Assembly (NCBI GenBank): GCA_026770585.1
Contig: MU646773.1
Location: 154,918 to 170,566 of the forward strand
Direction: 5' to 3'
From: Baffinella frigidus
Lineage: Eukaryota > Cryptophyceae > Cryptomonadales > Baffinellaceae
Length of the DNA: 15,649 nt
The notes beneath the pieces are model-generated. The model saw nothing but the letters and a program-made list of their open reading frames with translations, searched no databases and had not been told where the DNA came from. This document shows positions 1-6,880 of the stretch, in pieces (the first letter of the stretch is position 1; every line of letters starts with the position of its first letter). The translations under genes were made by a program, and so were the position numbers.

Positions 1-89
1 TGGGTGCACGTGGTCAGGGGTACCTTGATGAAAAGCGTCGCTCGTTCTATGCCCTCGACCTCCTCGATTGACACGCGTGTGCGAAACTA

Positions 90-209
90 CAGGGCTACCT
101 CGCTCATGAGAAACTGCCCCCCCCCTTAGGACCAACATAGGGCCCTAGGCATAGGCCTACTGCAGGGTCCTATGGGAAGGCGGTTTCTTATGAGCGAGGT
201 ACCCCTGTA
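90..209. mobile_element. Family B foldback element, copy 1
   Basis: About 120 bases with long inverted arms: ACAGGGxTACCTCGCTCATx on the left and ATGAGCGAGGTACCCCTGTA on the right, with a C-run/G-run and GGGCCCTA core. It can fold almost end to end. Confidence 0.85.
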
Positions 210-210
210 C

Positions 211-244
211 TCTCTCATATTCTCAGATGTTATAGACTCGGAAG
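211..244 (-). pseudogene. Ghost copy of the PsbP-like terminal exon end
   Basis: Positions 211-244 repeat 421-454 with very few changes, including the codons for FRVYNI, the TGA stop and the following bases. The copy has no upstream exon part. A family B foldback (90-209) lies directly next to it. Confidence 0.6.
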
Positions 245-284
245 TCCAAGTAGCCGGGCAACTTGGACTTGAGGTGGCATAGCC

Positions 285-336
285 CTACTGTAGGGACCTA
301 GGGAGGAGGGGGGGGTTATGAGCGAGGAGCCCCTGT
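285..336. mobile_element. Family B foldback, right half only
   Basis: CTGTAGGGACCTAGGGAGG then TTATGAGCGAGGAGCCCCTG; the left arm is missing. Confidence 0.7.
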
Positions 337-433
337 AGAGAAACGTGGCGAGGTGGCGTGCGTGCATCATGCGTAGCTTCATCAAGGTCTTCATCCGTAG
401 CTTCATTACGCTTTATTAAGGTCTCTCATATTC

Positions 434-516
434 TCAGATGTTGTAGACTCGGAAGGACTCTGCGACGGTTTTCAGCGCTGGGCCCATCTGCTTCATTCGC
501 TGCCGGTTCACCACTC
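434..516 (-). CDS. PsbP-like gene terminal exon 8
   Basis: The acceptor is CTTTCAGGAG|, which offers two AGs three bases apart (NAGNAG), both in the right phase. It reads VNRQRMKQMGPALKTVAESF then RVYNI and a TGA stop at 434-436. The Arg-rich run, a helix and the final SFRV are typical of the end of PsbP-family proteins. A downstream ghost repeats its last codons at 223-244. Confidence 0.6.
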
Positions 517-3500
517 CTGAAAGCTGCCACACGGAGACACGCCTCGTTTATTCTGTGAACACATCCCACAGTAGGAGTAGGTGGAGTGGCTAGAGCCCGG
601 GACACAGATTGGGATAGCCGCGTGTCCCTCTAGGAGGTCGGCGCCAGAATGATGTGGACGCCAGTTTCGAGTAGGAAACGTCTTGGGAGCAAGGCAACGG
701 CGCGTGGCATGGTGTGGGCATCTAGGCTCTAAGGACACCCCCTAGGCTTTATAGGGGTACCTCGCTCATAAGACAGCGCCCCCCCCCTAGGACCACGATA
801 GGGCCCTAGACATAGAACTACTGCAGGGTCCTAGGGGGAGGCGCTTTCTTCTGAGCGAGATACTCCTGTAGGCTGCAAGATTATGCGCCTAGATACCCAC
901 ACAGGCACACACGGTAGCAAGTACAGAGGACGTATGACAACGTACCGCGTAGAGAGCGCCCTTCTTGACCGTGGCCGCACGTGCCTGGAACTGGTTATAG
1001 AAGGCTTTAGAAGGCTCTAGAAGGCTCTAGAAGGCTCTAGAAGACTCTAGAAGGTCGTTTACTACAGAAAAGGGGGAAATACCGCGTAGAGGGTGCCCTT
1101 CTTGACGGTGGCCGCACACGTCGCCACCCGCTCCACCTCGTACCCGCTGCGCCGAGAAACACCTTGATTACCACCAACACGCCCGCCATGTGTGCACCCC
1201 CACCGAGAGAGCTCGCTCCGCAGCTCCTCGACAAAATCGGGGGAAAGAGAGAAAAGAGCGGTTGTTACTCCACTTCGTACCCGCTGCGCCGAGAAACACC
1301 GTGATTACCACCAACACCAACGTGTTGACGCCCGCCATGTATGCACCCCCACCGAGAAAGAGAGACACGTGCGGTTATTACGGATCGATTCGTGATAACC
1401 GCACGTGTTACTCGCTGTGCCAATTGGGGGAAGAAACAGGGCGTTTAGACGCATAGATCCGGCGTGTGACCGAGAGAGCTCGCTCCGCAGCTCCTCGACA
1501 AAGTCGGGGGAAAGAGAGAAAAGTGCTGTTGTTAAGAATCGGAACCAGCATGGCCACCATGTGTTCCCATGCATGCAGGACTCGTACGATCAGGACCTAA
1601 ACGCTGAAAACCTCAGTCCGCACTGACATGGCCCGCTTCCACTTAGCAGCGGCCGAGTTCCTTTCCCCCCGGATATCTGGGAGAAATGCGGTTAGAATCC
1701 AATGCAAATGATTAAGATTTTAGTACACATGGTTTAGATGGACAGTATCCGTGAAGCCCCCGGTGGCTGCTAAGTGGCTGTTGAATACATCCCCAGCAAA
1801 AACACGACACGGAATAGACATTTACAACTTTTCGGAATTGACGGGGTTTTTTGGAATTGACATTGTTGAGGCGCACATTTGCTGCAGTAAAACAACTCTG
1901 GGCCACGTTGTTTCACGGTCGCTGCAGCGGGCGCGCATTTTTCGGAGTTGACTTTGCATTTTTCGGAATTGACATTGTTTTCGGAAGGGGCATTTTTTAT
2001 GTGTGCAGCATACGCATTCGTGATCATGCACTTTTCACGGTTGCTGCATCGGGTGAGCACCTGACAGTGACGCTGTCCCATGCAAACGTCAGCTCCTGTG
2101 TTTCGGGTTTATGGTTTATGGTTCGGGGTTCGGGGTTCATGGTTTGGAGTTTGGGTTTGGAGTTTGGGGTTTGGGGTTTGGGGTTTGGGGTTTGGGGTTT
2201 GGGGTTTGGGATTTGGGGTTTGAGGTTTGGGGTTCAGGGTTTAGGTTTTAGGGTTCAGGGTTCAGATTTCAGGGTTTCGGGTTTTGGGTTTGGGGTTTGG
2301 GGTTTCAGATTTCAGGTTTTGGGTTTCAGGTTTTGGGTCAAGGTTTCGGGTTTCGGGTTTCGGGTTTAGGCCCCACGGAACTGGCTAAACCCTAAACCCC
2401 AAACGGACCTTATAGCCCTCCTCAGAGAGGTCGCGTTGCGCCTTCACTTCGAACCCCAACGCACCCGATCCACTCTGAACCCCTACGGATGGCCTACGGT
2501 AGGGTCCTAGGTCTTATCGCTTAAGGGTTATTCGAAATCCCTTCGAAGTCCGCTGTGTGAAACGGACCTTATAACCCTCCTCAGGGAGGTCGCGTTGCGC
2601 CTTGACCTTGAACCCCAACGCGCCCGACCCGCTCTGCACCCCACCCCCCACCACTAGGTCCGCTACCACCTGCCACAACATACGCCGTTAAGTCAACTGT
2701 GCGTGTACATAACGCGTTAAGGCAACTATGCGTGTGCATAACGCGTCAAGTCAACTATGCGTGTGCATAATGCGTTAAGTGAACTGTGCGGCTCTTCGAG
2801 CGGTGGGTGGAACCCCTCTGTACTCCGCCCCCTACCACTAGATCCGCCACCATCTGCCAACATTCGTCGTTAAGTCAACTGTGCATACATAACGCGTTGA
2901 GTCAACTGTGCGTGTACATAACGCGTTAAGTCATCTATGTGGTTCTGCGAGCGATGGATATGTCTGCGCCTTGACCTTGAACCCCAACGCGCCCGGCCCA
3001 CTACGCACCCCGCCCCCCACCACTAGATCCGCTACCACCTGCCGACACAACGCGCGCGCGAGTCAACTGCCACGCACGATTCTTGGGTTGAGCTGGGAGA
3101 ACAAGTCACTTCACGCGGAATTTGAACCAAAATTCAGACATTCTGATTTGTCTCTGGGGAGAATGTCCATGTATGAACTTTCAGAAACGCCACATGTGGC
3201 GTGTGCTCGCTCTCATACGCCTCGCTCGCGTACGCCAGTCAGCTCTAGCTAGAGCGTGGTGGGCGGCTCTTCGAGCGGTGGACAGAACGGTTCTTCACAT
3301 CTGTCGACCACATGAACAAGAAGAAACCATTTCAAAAGTGGACGCTGCTGCTGGTCCTAAACCGTCGAATTTCGCAATTGTTTCATTGTGTTCGTGGCCA
3401 ACAGATGCGACACCCGCTCTACCTTGGAGTCAAACTTCCCACCTGTTTGGGATTGCTCTGAAACGATGAAACAGTGCCAAATTCCCTGTGCTTCGCAAGT

Positions 3501-6268
3501 GCAGGACCGCTGCCACTCTGTGCAACTCGTGCTGGACCGCTCTGGTCCCGTGCACGGTAGGCATGCTGGCAGGGTGATTCCAGGTGGCTGGTGGAGTCAA
3601 CGCAGGGGGGACAGAAACGAGAGAGAGAGAGAGAGAGAGAGATGTGATGGATCAAGCCGCACCACGTCAATGCTGACATCAAGAGAGGTGTCGTGTACCT
3701 TGGGGTCCACGTCCTTGATGGACTTGACGTCGCCTTTCAGCGCCAGCTTGAAGAGTGTCACACCTGCTCGCACCCCCGCATTCAATCAGGCCTGATTCGC
3801 GGTGCGCTCCGTGCGATTTACTCCCAACCAAAGTAGATTATATTTCGCCAGGCGTCCATCTAAAGGATGTCTGGTACACAACCAGGCATTTCAAACACCT
3901 AAAAGTGAGTTGAGCTCAGATGGGCGCGCCTCTGAGTGCACTCTGAGAGGCATTGGAGGAACCTTACCCGGGACAACTTCATGGCACGGGTTGGAGCGCC
4001 AGAGATCCTGTCACGTTTGAAACGCTCAAACCTCTTTCCGCAAGTCGGGATTTCCCCGGCGATGCGAAGCCTCGTACACAAAGTGTATCAGCCATCTATT
4101 CACCCCCTAAGGAAAAAAATAGGTCCCTAGGGATGTCCTACCGTAGGGTCCTAGGGAAGGAATAACCCAAGCCCCCAGATCCGAAATGAGCTGTTTCAGG
4201 TTGCTGGTGGCCTGCCGTGGCCGTCAAACGGGGAGAGAATCTGCCAGACCTTCAGCCGTACGGTAGTCGCTGCACGTGATCCCAGTCGGCCCGTCCTTCA
4301 ACCCCGAATCCGCGAACTTGGCCTTGTTGTTCACGACCCAGGAGGACGGGTTGTCCCTAGGGCTGTAGTACTGTAGGGTCCTAGGGACGGAATGTCCATA
4401 GCCCCCAGACCCCAACGGAGCTGTTTCGGGTTGCGGGTGCCGTGACCGTCTAACCACTTAGCAGCGACCGAGGACCTTTTCACCTTGAATTCAACGTGAA
4501 ATTCCGGTTAGGTTCTAGGGCAATGGATACGATTCTAGTACAAATCGTTTAGATGGACTGTATCCGTAAAGCCCCCCGGTGGCTGCTAAGTGGGGGGAGA
4601 GAATCTGGCAGACCTTCAGCCGTGCGGTAGTCGCTGCACGTGATCCCCGTCGGCCCGTCCTTCAACCCCGAATCCGCGAACTTCGCCTTGTTGTTCACGA
4701 CCCAGGAGGACGGGTATGAGAACTCGACGATCGTCTCTTTGAATTGTTGGAGGAACGGCGTGAACCCCTTGCTGTCTGCACCAGGGGGGAGGGGGGGGCG
4801 ATGATTACGGACCGGATATTGCAGTTATTACGGACCGTATATTGCAGATCGAAACCAAGATGGGACCGTATATTACGGATCGGAACCAACATGGGCAGCG
4901 TGTATTCCCTTCCGTGAAGGCCTTGTAAGAGTAGGACCTACACACCGCGCCTGGTCTCTTTGAACTGTTGGAGGAACGGCGAGAAAATCTTGCTGGCTGC
5001 AAACCAAAAACACGGCTAGGGATTAGGGTTTGGGGTTTGGGGTTTGGGGGTTTGGGTTTTGGGTTTTGGGTTTTGGGTTTTGGGGTTTAGGGTTTAGGGT
5101 TTGGGGTTTGGGGTTTAAGGTCCTTCGTCCAACAGCCGCAGACAAAGGGGGAACATCATCGTGTATTGAATAAACACAACCACTGAAAGCTCTGGTGGAG
5201 TGACGTGAGAAGCCAGAGGTTCTAGCTCTGCCTCACTTCGATTTCGTCTCCTGGTCAATTCGCCCCCACCAAAATTTCTCAGGTGATTTTTGACCCCCCC
5301 CCATGAAATTTACCTGACATTTTTGGGGGGGGGGCGAATTGATGAGGAGACGAAATCGAGGTGGGACAGAGCTAGAGGTTGGGCGATGAAAACACTGGGA
5401 TTCGGAGGGAGGGGGTTGAGGGTTGAGGGTTGAGGGTGTAAGGTGTTTGGTGTGTGGTTTATGGTTTATGGTTTATGGTTTATGATTTATGGTGTATGGT
5501 GTATGGTCTTAAGGTTTATGGTTTATGGTTCATGGTTTATGTTTCATGTTTTATGGTGTATGGTTTATGGTTTATGGTTTGTGGTTTATGGTTTATGGTT
5601 TATGGTTTACGGTTTATGGTAGGGGTTCAGAGTTTACCTAGGTAGGGTCCAGGGTTTCAAGTTTGGGGTTGAGGGGTTGGCTGGTACCAGCAAACTGCGG
5701 CAGCCCATAGGCAGACAGCACGCCGTTGACCAGCGACTTCCCGCTGAAGCTGCCCGACCCGTACTGAATGAGCCCTTCATCAGCCCCTGCGGCTCGATCA
5801 GACCCTGTCACTTCCCTGATGATGAAACTGCCTTGAACCCCACACCCAAGACCGCAGATTGGGGCTACTCAGGAATCGGCTGGCGCTAATGTCCCGTACC
5901 AAACATGTGGAGTGGGTGCCAGTACCTGCCCCCGTCGCCCCGAGAAACAGCGCGGCAGGCACGGCCAGGAACGCCCGGCGGCTTGCGTCCTCGCCCGCCA
6001 TCGTCACCCGGGTTTGCGCTGACCGCCCGCCAGCGCGGGGAAGAGTCGTGAGGGTGGCTGAAAAGGCGTCGGCATCTGGGGAGGGGCGCGGGTGAGAGTC
6101 GAGGGTTGGAGACCACTGATGAGCGCCTGGTCCACACAAACCTCTGGTTCGTAGCTTCGGGGTTGTGGCTCCAAGGATGGTTGGCGAGGCACGGAGCCGG
6201 CTTCGCAAGGTCGGAGGGGAGTTACCAGACAGCAGAACTGTGAATAGGGCCAATGTGATGGTCCGCAT
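434..6268 (-). CDS. PsbP-family thylakoid lumen protein, multi-exon gene
   Basis: Gene model by eye: exons 5926-6268, 5688-5786, 4614-4775, 3699-3763, 2568-2633 (or 2409-2474), 1204-1226 (or 1471-1493), 1128-1146, 942-984 and 434-516, about 300 codons. Phases agree at every junction as drawn (1,1,1,0,0,2,0,1). The order follows the PsbP fold: an FSYPSSW motif, then VKSIKDVDP (compare the K-S-I-x-D segment of PsbP), then AATVKKGxLYAV (compare the ATVxxGxLY strand), then the end AESFRVYNI-stop (compare SFRV or SFSL ends). The leader has a signal peptide, a basic stretch and a Tat motif, so the protein should reach the thylakoid lumen. PsbP proteins and their relatives stabilise or assemble photosystem II; which paralogue this is cannot be told. 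Introns are long (up to about 1.1 kb) and hold duplicated exon edges. The exons around 1128-984 are the least certain. Confidence 0.62.
751..870. mobile_element. Family B foldback element, copy 2
   Basis: Left arm ATAGGGGTACCTCGCTCATA, right arm GAGCGAGATACTCCTGTA, in the last intron of the PsbP-like gene. Confidence 0.82.
942..984 (-). CDS. PsbP-like gene exon 7 region, copy B
   Basis: Acceptor GTTCCAG|GCACGT, then ARAATVKKGALYAV, then donor GTAC|GTTGTC in phase 1, the phase the last exon needs. It repeats about 35 bases of 1083-1146. The two copies are separated by a 10-base tandem repeat (998-1053). The duplication may have made a new intron. Confidence 0.45.
998..1053. repeat. 10-base tandem repeat
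   Basis: Five to six copies of GAAGGCTCTA between the two copies of PsbP-like exon 7. Confidence 0.85.
1083..1146 (-). CDS. PsbP-like gene exon 7 region, copy A (5' part 1128-1146 used in model)
   Basis: After the acceptor TTCTCGGCGCAG the sense strand reads GYEVERVATCAATVKKGTLY then A, a good match to the last strands of the PsbP fold. The only donor at its far end (GCG|GTATTT) is in phase 0, which does not suit the last exon. The model therefore leaves this copy early, for example at GAGCGG|GTGGCG (1128), and joins copy B at 984. Another donor, GAG|GTGGAG, is also possible. Confidence 0.45.
1204..1226 (-). CDS. PsbP-like gene micro-exon 6 (copy A)
   Basis: A 23-base candidate exon encoding ELRSELS plus two bases of an Arg codon. 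A pyrimidine tract (CTCTTTTCTCTCTTTCCCCC) and GTCGAG precede it, and TCTCG|GTGGGG follows. It supplies the phase-2 end that the next acceptor needs and enters in phase 0 as exon 5 leaves. The acceptor choice is uncertain because the frame is open a little further upstream (DFVEELRSELS). A second copy is at 1471-1493. Confidence 0.4.
1268..1318 (-). pseudogene. Ghost copy of PsbP-like exon 7 acceptor
   Basis: The intron end GTGTTTCTCGGCGCAG and the first 16 exon bases (reading GYEVE) match 1131-1181, then a stop follows. The copy lies between the two copies of micro-exon 6, so exon 6 and the exon 7 acceptor were duplicated as one block. Confidence 0.5.
1471..1493 (-). pseudogene. Second copy of micro-exon 6
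   Basis: Same 23 bases as 1204-1226 with the same pyrimidine tract before it and a donor-like CG|GTCACA after it. It has all the signals of an exon, so either copy may be the used one. Confidence 0.4.
1519..1575 (-). mobile_element. Family F element upstream of micro-exon 6 copy B
   Basis: On the gene's sense strand: ACATGGTGGCCATGCTGGTT, CCGATTCTTAACAACAGCAC, then TTTTCTCTCTTTCCCCC running into the exon. Confidence 0.5.
1639..1777. mobile_element. Family A MITE-like element, copy 1
   Basis: 139 bases with terminal inverted repeats CCACTTAGCAGC / GCTGCTAAGTGG (one mismatch), no coding capacity. Shares GTTTAGATGGAC and TATCCGTGAAGCCCC near its right end with the copies at 4454 and 9732. Confidence 0.8.
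1832..1980. repeat. Short dispersed tandem units
   Basis: Four copies of TTTTCGGAATTGAC (with variants TTTTTGGAATTGAC and TTTTCGGAGTTGAC), plus two copies of TTTCACGGTYGCTGCAKCGG at 1910 and 2034. Confidence 0.65.
2100..2394 (-). repeat. Telomere-like array
   Basis: Degenerate GTTTGGG, GTTTAGG and GTTTCGG heptamers on the plus strand, CCCTAAA-like on the sense strand of the PsbP-like gene, just after exon 5 copy B. Open frames here are repeat products. Confidence 0.85.
2409..2474 (-). CDS. PsbP-like gene exon 5 (copy B, possible alternative exon)
   Basis: This 66-base segment has an acceptor (GGTTCAG|AGTGGA) and the donor TATAAG|GTCCGT. It reads SGSGALGFEVKAQRDLSEEG then YK, two residues different from copy A (K to E, P to S). 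With a donor, an acceptor and no frame damage it could be a mutually exclusive exon. If both copies were included, 22 residues would be repeated. Confidence 0.42.
2568..2633 (-). CDS. PsbP-like gene exon 5 (copy A)
   Basis: Acceptor GGTGCAG|AGCGGG, donor TATAAG|GTCCGT; 22 codons in phase 0 reading SGSGALGFKVKAQRDLPEEG then YK. A second intact copy lies at 2409-2474 and a truncated third at 2965-3006. Either intact copy would splice in frame. Which one is used, or whether they alternate, cannot be told. Confidence 0.5.
2685..2935. repeat. Tandem repeat of about 29 bases
   Basis: Units with CATAACGCGTTAAGTCAACT and GTGCGTGTA, about seven copies in two blocks, between the exon 5 ghost and exon 5 copy A. 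Confidence 0.75.
2965..3006 (-). pseudogene. Ghost copy of PsbP-like exon 5 (5' part)
   Basis: The sense strand reads like the start of exon 5 (GALGFKVKAQ) and is preceded by TAG in place of the CAG acceptor. It breaks off after about 40 bases. It sits upstream of the two intact copies, with a repeat of about 29 bases in between. Confidence 0.5.
3000..3698. other. Non-coding stretch between PsbP-like exons 4 and 5
   Basis: Apart from the exon 5 ghost and the GA run I see no element here. A possible 15-base micro-exon on the minus strand at about 3449-3463 (TTTCAG|...|GTGGGA) would fit phase 0 but has no support. Confidence 0.3.
3619..3642. repeat. (GA)12 microsatellite
   Basis: Twelve GA units; pyrimidine (TC) on the sense strand of the PsbP-like gene. 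Confidence 0.95.
3699..3763 (-). CDS. PsbP-like gene exon 4
   Basis: Acceptor CGAGCAG|GTGTGACA, donor CCCAAG|GTACAC. It encodes VTLFKLALKGDVKSIKDVDP and a final K (21 codons after the split Gly), matching the beta strand and K-S-I-x-D stretch of the PsbP fold. It enters in phase 1, as exon 3 requires, and leaves in phase 0. No ghost copy of this exon was seen. A (GA)12 microsatellite lies 57 bases into the following intron. Confidence 0.6.
4250..4350 (-). pseudogene. Ghost copy of PsbP-like exon 3 (3' part with donor)
   Basis: About 120 bases (4231-4350) match 4595-4714 with about four differences. The copy keeps the donor, GAAG|GTCTGGC or a close variant, and reads PSSWVVNNKAKFADSGLKDG and onward to RTAE. 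It has no acceptor and breaks at GGACGGG. It belongs to a tandem duplication of about 240 bases whose second copy holds a family A element. Confidence 0.65.
4454..4593. mobile_element. Family A MITE-like element, copy 2
   Basis: 140 bases, same termini. It lies in one copy of a tandem duplication; the other copy (about 4223-4234) shows the same site without the element. Confidence 0.82.
4614..4775 (-). CDS. PsbP-like gene exon 3: start of PsbP domain
   Basis: This is the longest internal exon (162 bases, phase 1 to phase 1), acceptor GGTGCAG|AC and donor GAAG|GTCTGCC. It encodes DSKGFTPFLQQFKETIVEF, then SYPSSWVVNNKAKF, then a segment ending CSDYRTAE. The F-x-Y-P-x-x-W arrangement is the clearest PsbP-domain signature in the window. 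Partial copies lie on both sides (4250-4350 and 4953-4996); only this one has both splice sites and the whole segment. Confidence 0.65.
4800..4925 (-). mobile_element. Family F element between exon 3 and its ghost
   Basis: On the sense strand: CCTTCACGGAAGGGAATACA, CCCATGTTGGTTCCGATCCG, then two or three GTAATATACGG repeats. Sense oriented relative to the PsbP-like gene. Confidence 0.55.
4953..4996 (-). pseudogene. Ghost copy of PsbP-like exon 3 (5' part with acceptor)
   Basis: The sense strand has GGTTTGCAG|CC, then SKIFSPFLQQFKET, against SKGFTPFLQQFKET in the real exon, then diverges. A telomere-like array precedes it and a family F copy follows it, so F lies between ghost and exon. Confidence 0.6.
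5017..5121 (-). repeat. Telomere-like array before the exon 3 ghost
   Basis: TTTGGGG, TTTTGGG and TTTAGGG repeats on the plus strand. On the gene's sense strand the array leads into the acceptor of the ghost at 4996. Confidence 0.85.
5220..5377. mobile_element. Foldback element E
   Basis: Inverted arms of about 30 bases, CTAGCTCTGCCTCACTTCGA against TCGAGGTGGGACAGAGCTAG, with C-run and G-run inner arms (GACCCCCCCC / GGGGGGGGGCGAATTG). Lies in the intron after exon 2 of the PsbP-like gene. Confidence 0.8.
5407..5672 (-). repeat. Telomere-like array, GTTTATG variant
   Basis: GGTTGAG units, then many GTTTATG heptamers, then degenerate ends. It starts 16 bases into the intron after exon 2 of the PsbP-like gene (sense strand CATAAAC). 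Confidence 0.85.
5688..5786 (-). CDS. PsbP-like gene exon 2: mature N-terminus
   Basis: The acceptor is GCCGCAG|GGGCT and the donor GCTG|GTACCAG, phase 1 to phase 1. It encodes ADEGLIQYGSG, then SFSGKSLVNGVLSAYGLPQF. I do not recognise this N-terminal extension; PsbP proteins vary here. The donor is followed on the sense strand by a telomere-like array. Confidence 0.6.
5926..6268 (-). CDS. PsbP-like gene exon 1: three-part targeting leader
   Basis: Starts at the ATG at 6268, chosen because MRTITLALFTVLLSG is a good signal-peptide start; the frame stays open upstream to another ATG at 6520. Residues about 16-95 are rich in Arg, Ser, Thr, Ala and Pro, like a transit peptide. Residues 96-110 read SRRAFLAVPAALFLG, a twin-arginine signal with a hydrophobic core. 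An AGA|D cleavage site falls just over the exon junction. The exon ends GGGGCAG|GTACTGG in phase 1. Signal peptide plus transit region plus Tat signal is the expected layout for lumen proteins of secondary plastids. Confidence 0.62.
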
Positions 6269-6603
6269 GCTGCAGAACCCGCGGGGGTGTTCGGCGAGGA
6301 AGCTTTGGACGTCAGGCTTTGGGCGCAGTATATTAAGTAGAGCAGCTCTGCCAGGGTTCTGAGGCGGACCAAGTCGAGGCTGGAGCACTTCAATTTCTGG
6401 TGCGGTGCTTTCGAAAACGAACATTCTAAATGTGAAACGGCTCAAAGCGATCGTCAATTTGGTCCGCCTCGCAGGGCTGGATCTGGTGGTTCGGGGAACT
6501 CCGCGGGATTTCCCGAACAAGGGGAGGGCGTTCCCTGGCTCCCTGCCCGCGTCTCACCTCCGAACGAGAACTTTGGTCGTCCACACCAGCGCATCCGCAT
6601 CAA
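6269..6603. promoter_or_regulatory. Shared 5' region of two divergent genes
   Basis: This 335-base stretch separates the proposed start codons of the PsbP-like gene (minus) and the prefoldin-like gene (plus). A TATA-like TATATTAAG lies at about 6330. No start site can be fixed from the sequence. The minus frame stays open through most of it, so the PsbP-like transcript could also start upstream of 6520. Confidence 0.35.
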
Positions 6604-6880
6604 ATGCTGCGGCGGCAGCACGCACGGCAGGCAGCGCTGCTGCTTGTCATCGTCCAACTTAGCTGCACTGCGCTCGCTGGAGTCCACGACGCGGGGGGCG
6701 GGAGCGCTGGGGGCGATGTGCGCTGCTTAGCCGCACATCGACACGCGCCGGAGCATTTACAGTGGGGGACGAGGCACCGGTTGTTGTCGTGCGCGGCGAG
6801 ACAACGCGGGCCGTACAAGTCGGGGGCGGGGGGGGCGGTTTTGGCTCTCCGGGGCGGGGCGGACATCGCGCCAGAGTACC
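6604..6880 (+). CDS. Prefoldin-like gene exon 1 (tentative): signal peptide and LRGG motif
   Basis: The ATG at 6604 opens MLRRQHARQAALLLVIVQLS and CTALAG, a signal peptide with an ALA|G cleavage site near residue 25. A low-acidity basic stretch follows, then LALRGGADIAPEY at residues 80-92. The donor TACC|GTGAGG at 6881 (phase 1) joins the acceptor GTTGGCAG at 7091 in frame; without splicing the frame stops at 6981. Exon 2 has no in-frame ATG after its upstream stop, so some upstream exon is required. This exon could instead belong to a separate secreted protein. Confidence 0.38.

Noticed and set aside
1851-2369. 172-codon plus-strand frame ending in Gly/Phe-rich repeats
   Set aside because: The second half is a telomere-like array read in one frame; the first half is short repeats.
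998-2930. CRISPR array
   Set aside because: The tandem repeats have no unique spacers and lie in introns of a eukaryotic gene.
3449-3463. 15-base micro-exon between PsbP-like exons 4 and 5
   Set aside because: It has AG and GT in phase 0, but so short a match is expected by chance and no homology supports it.
5454-5645. Met/Tyr/Gly/Leu-rich frame
   Set aside because: GTTTATG heptamers read as codons.
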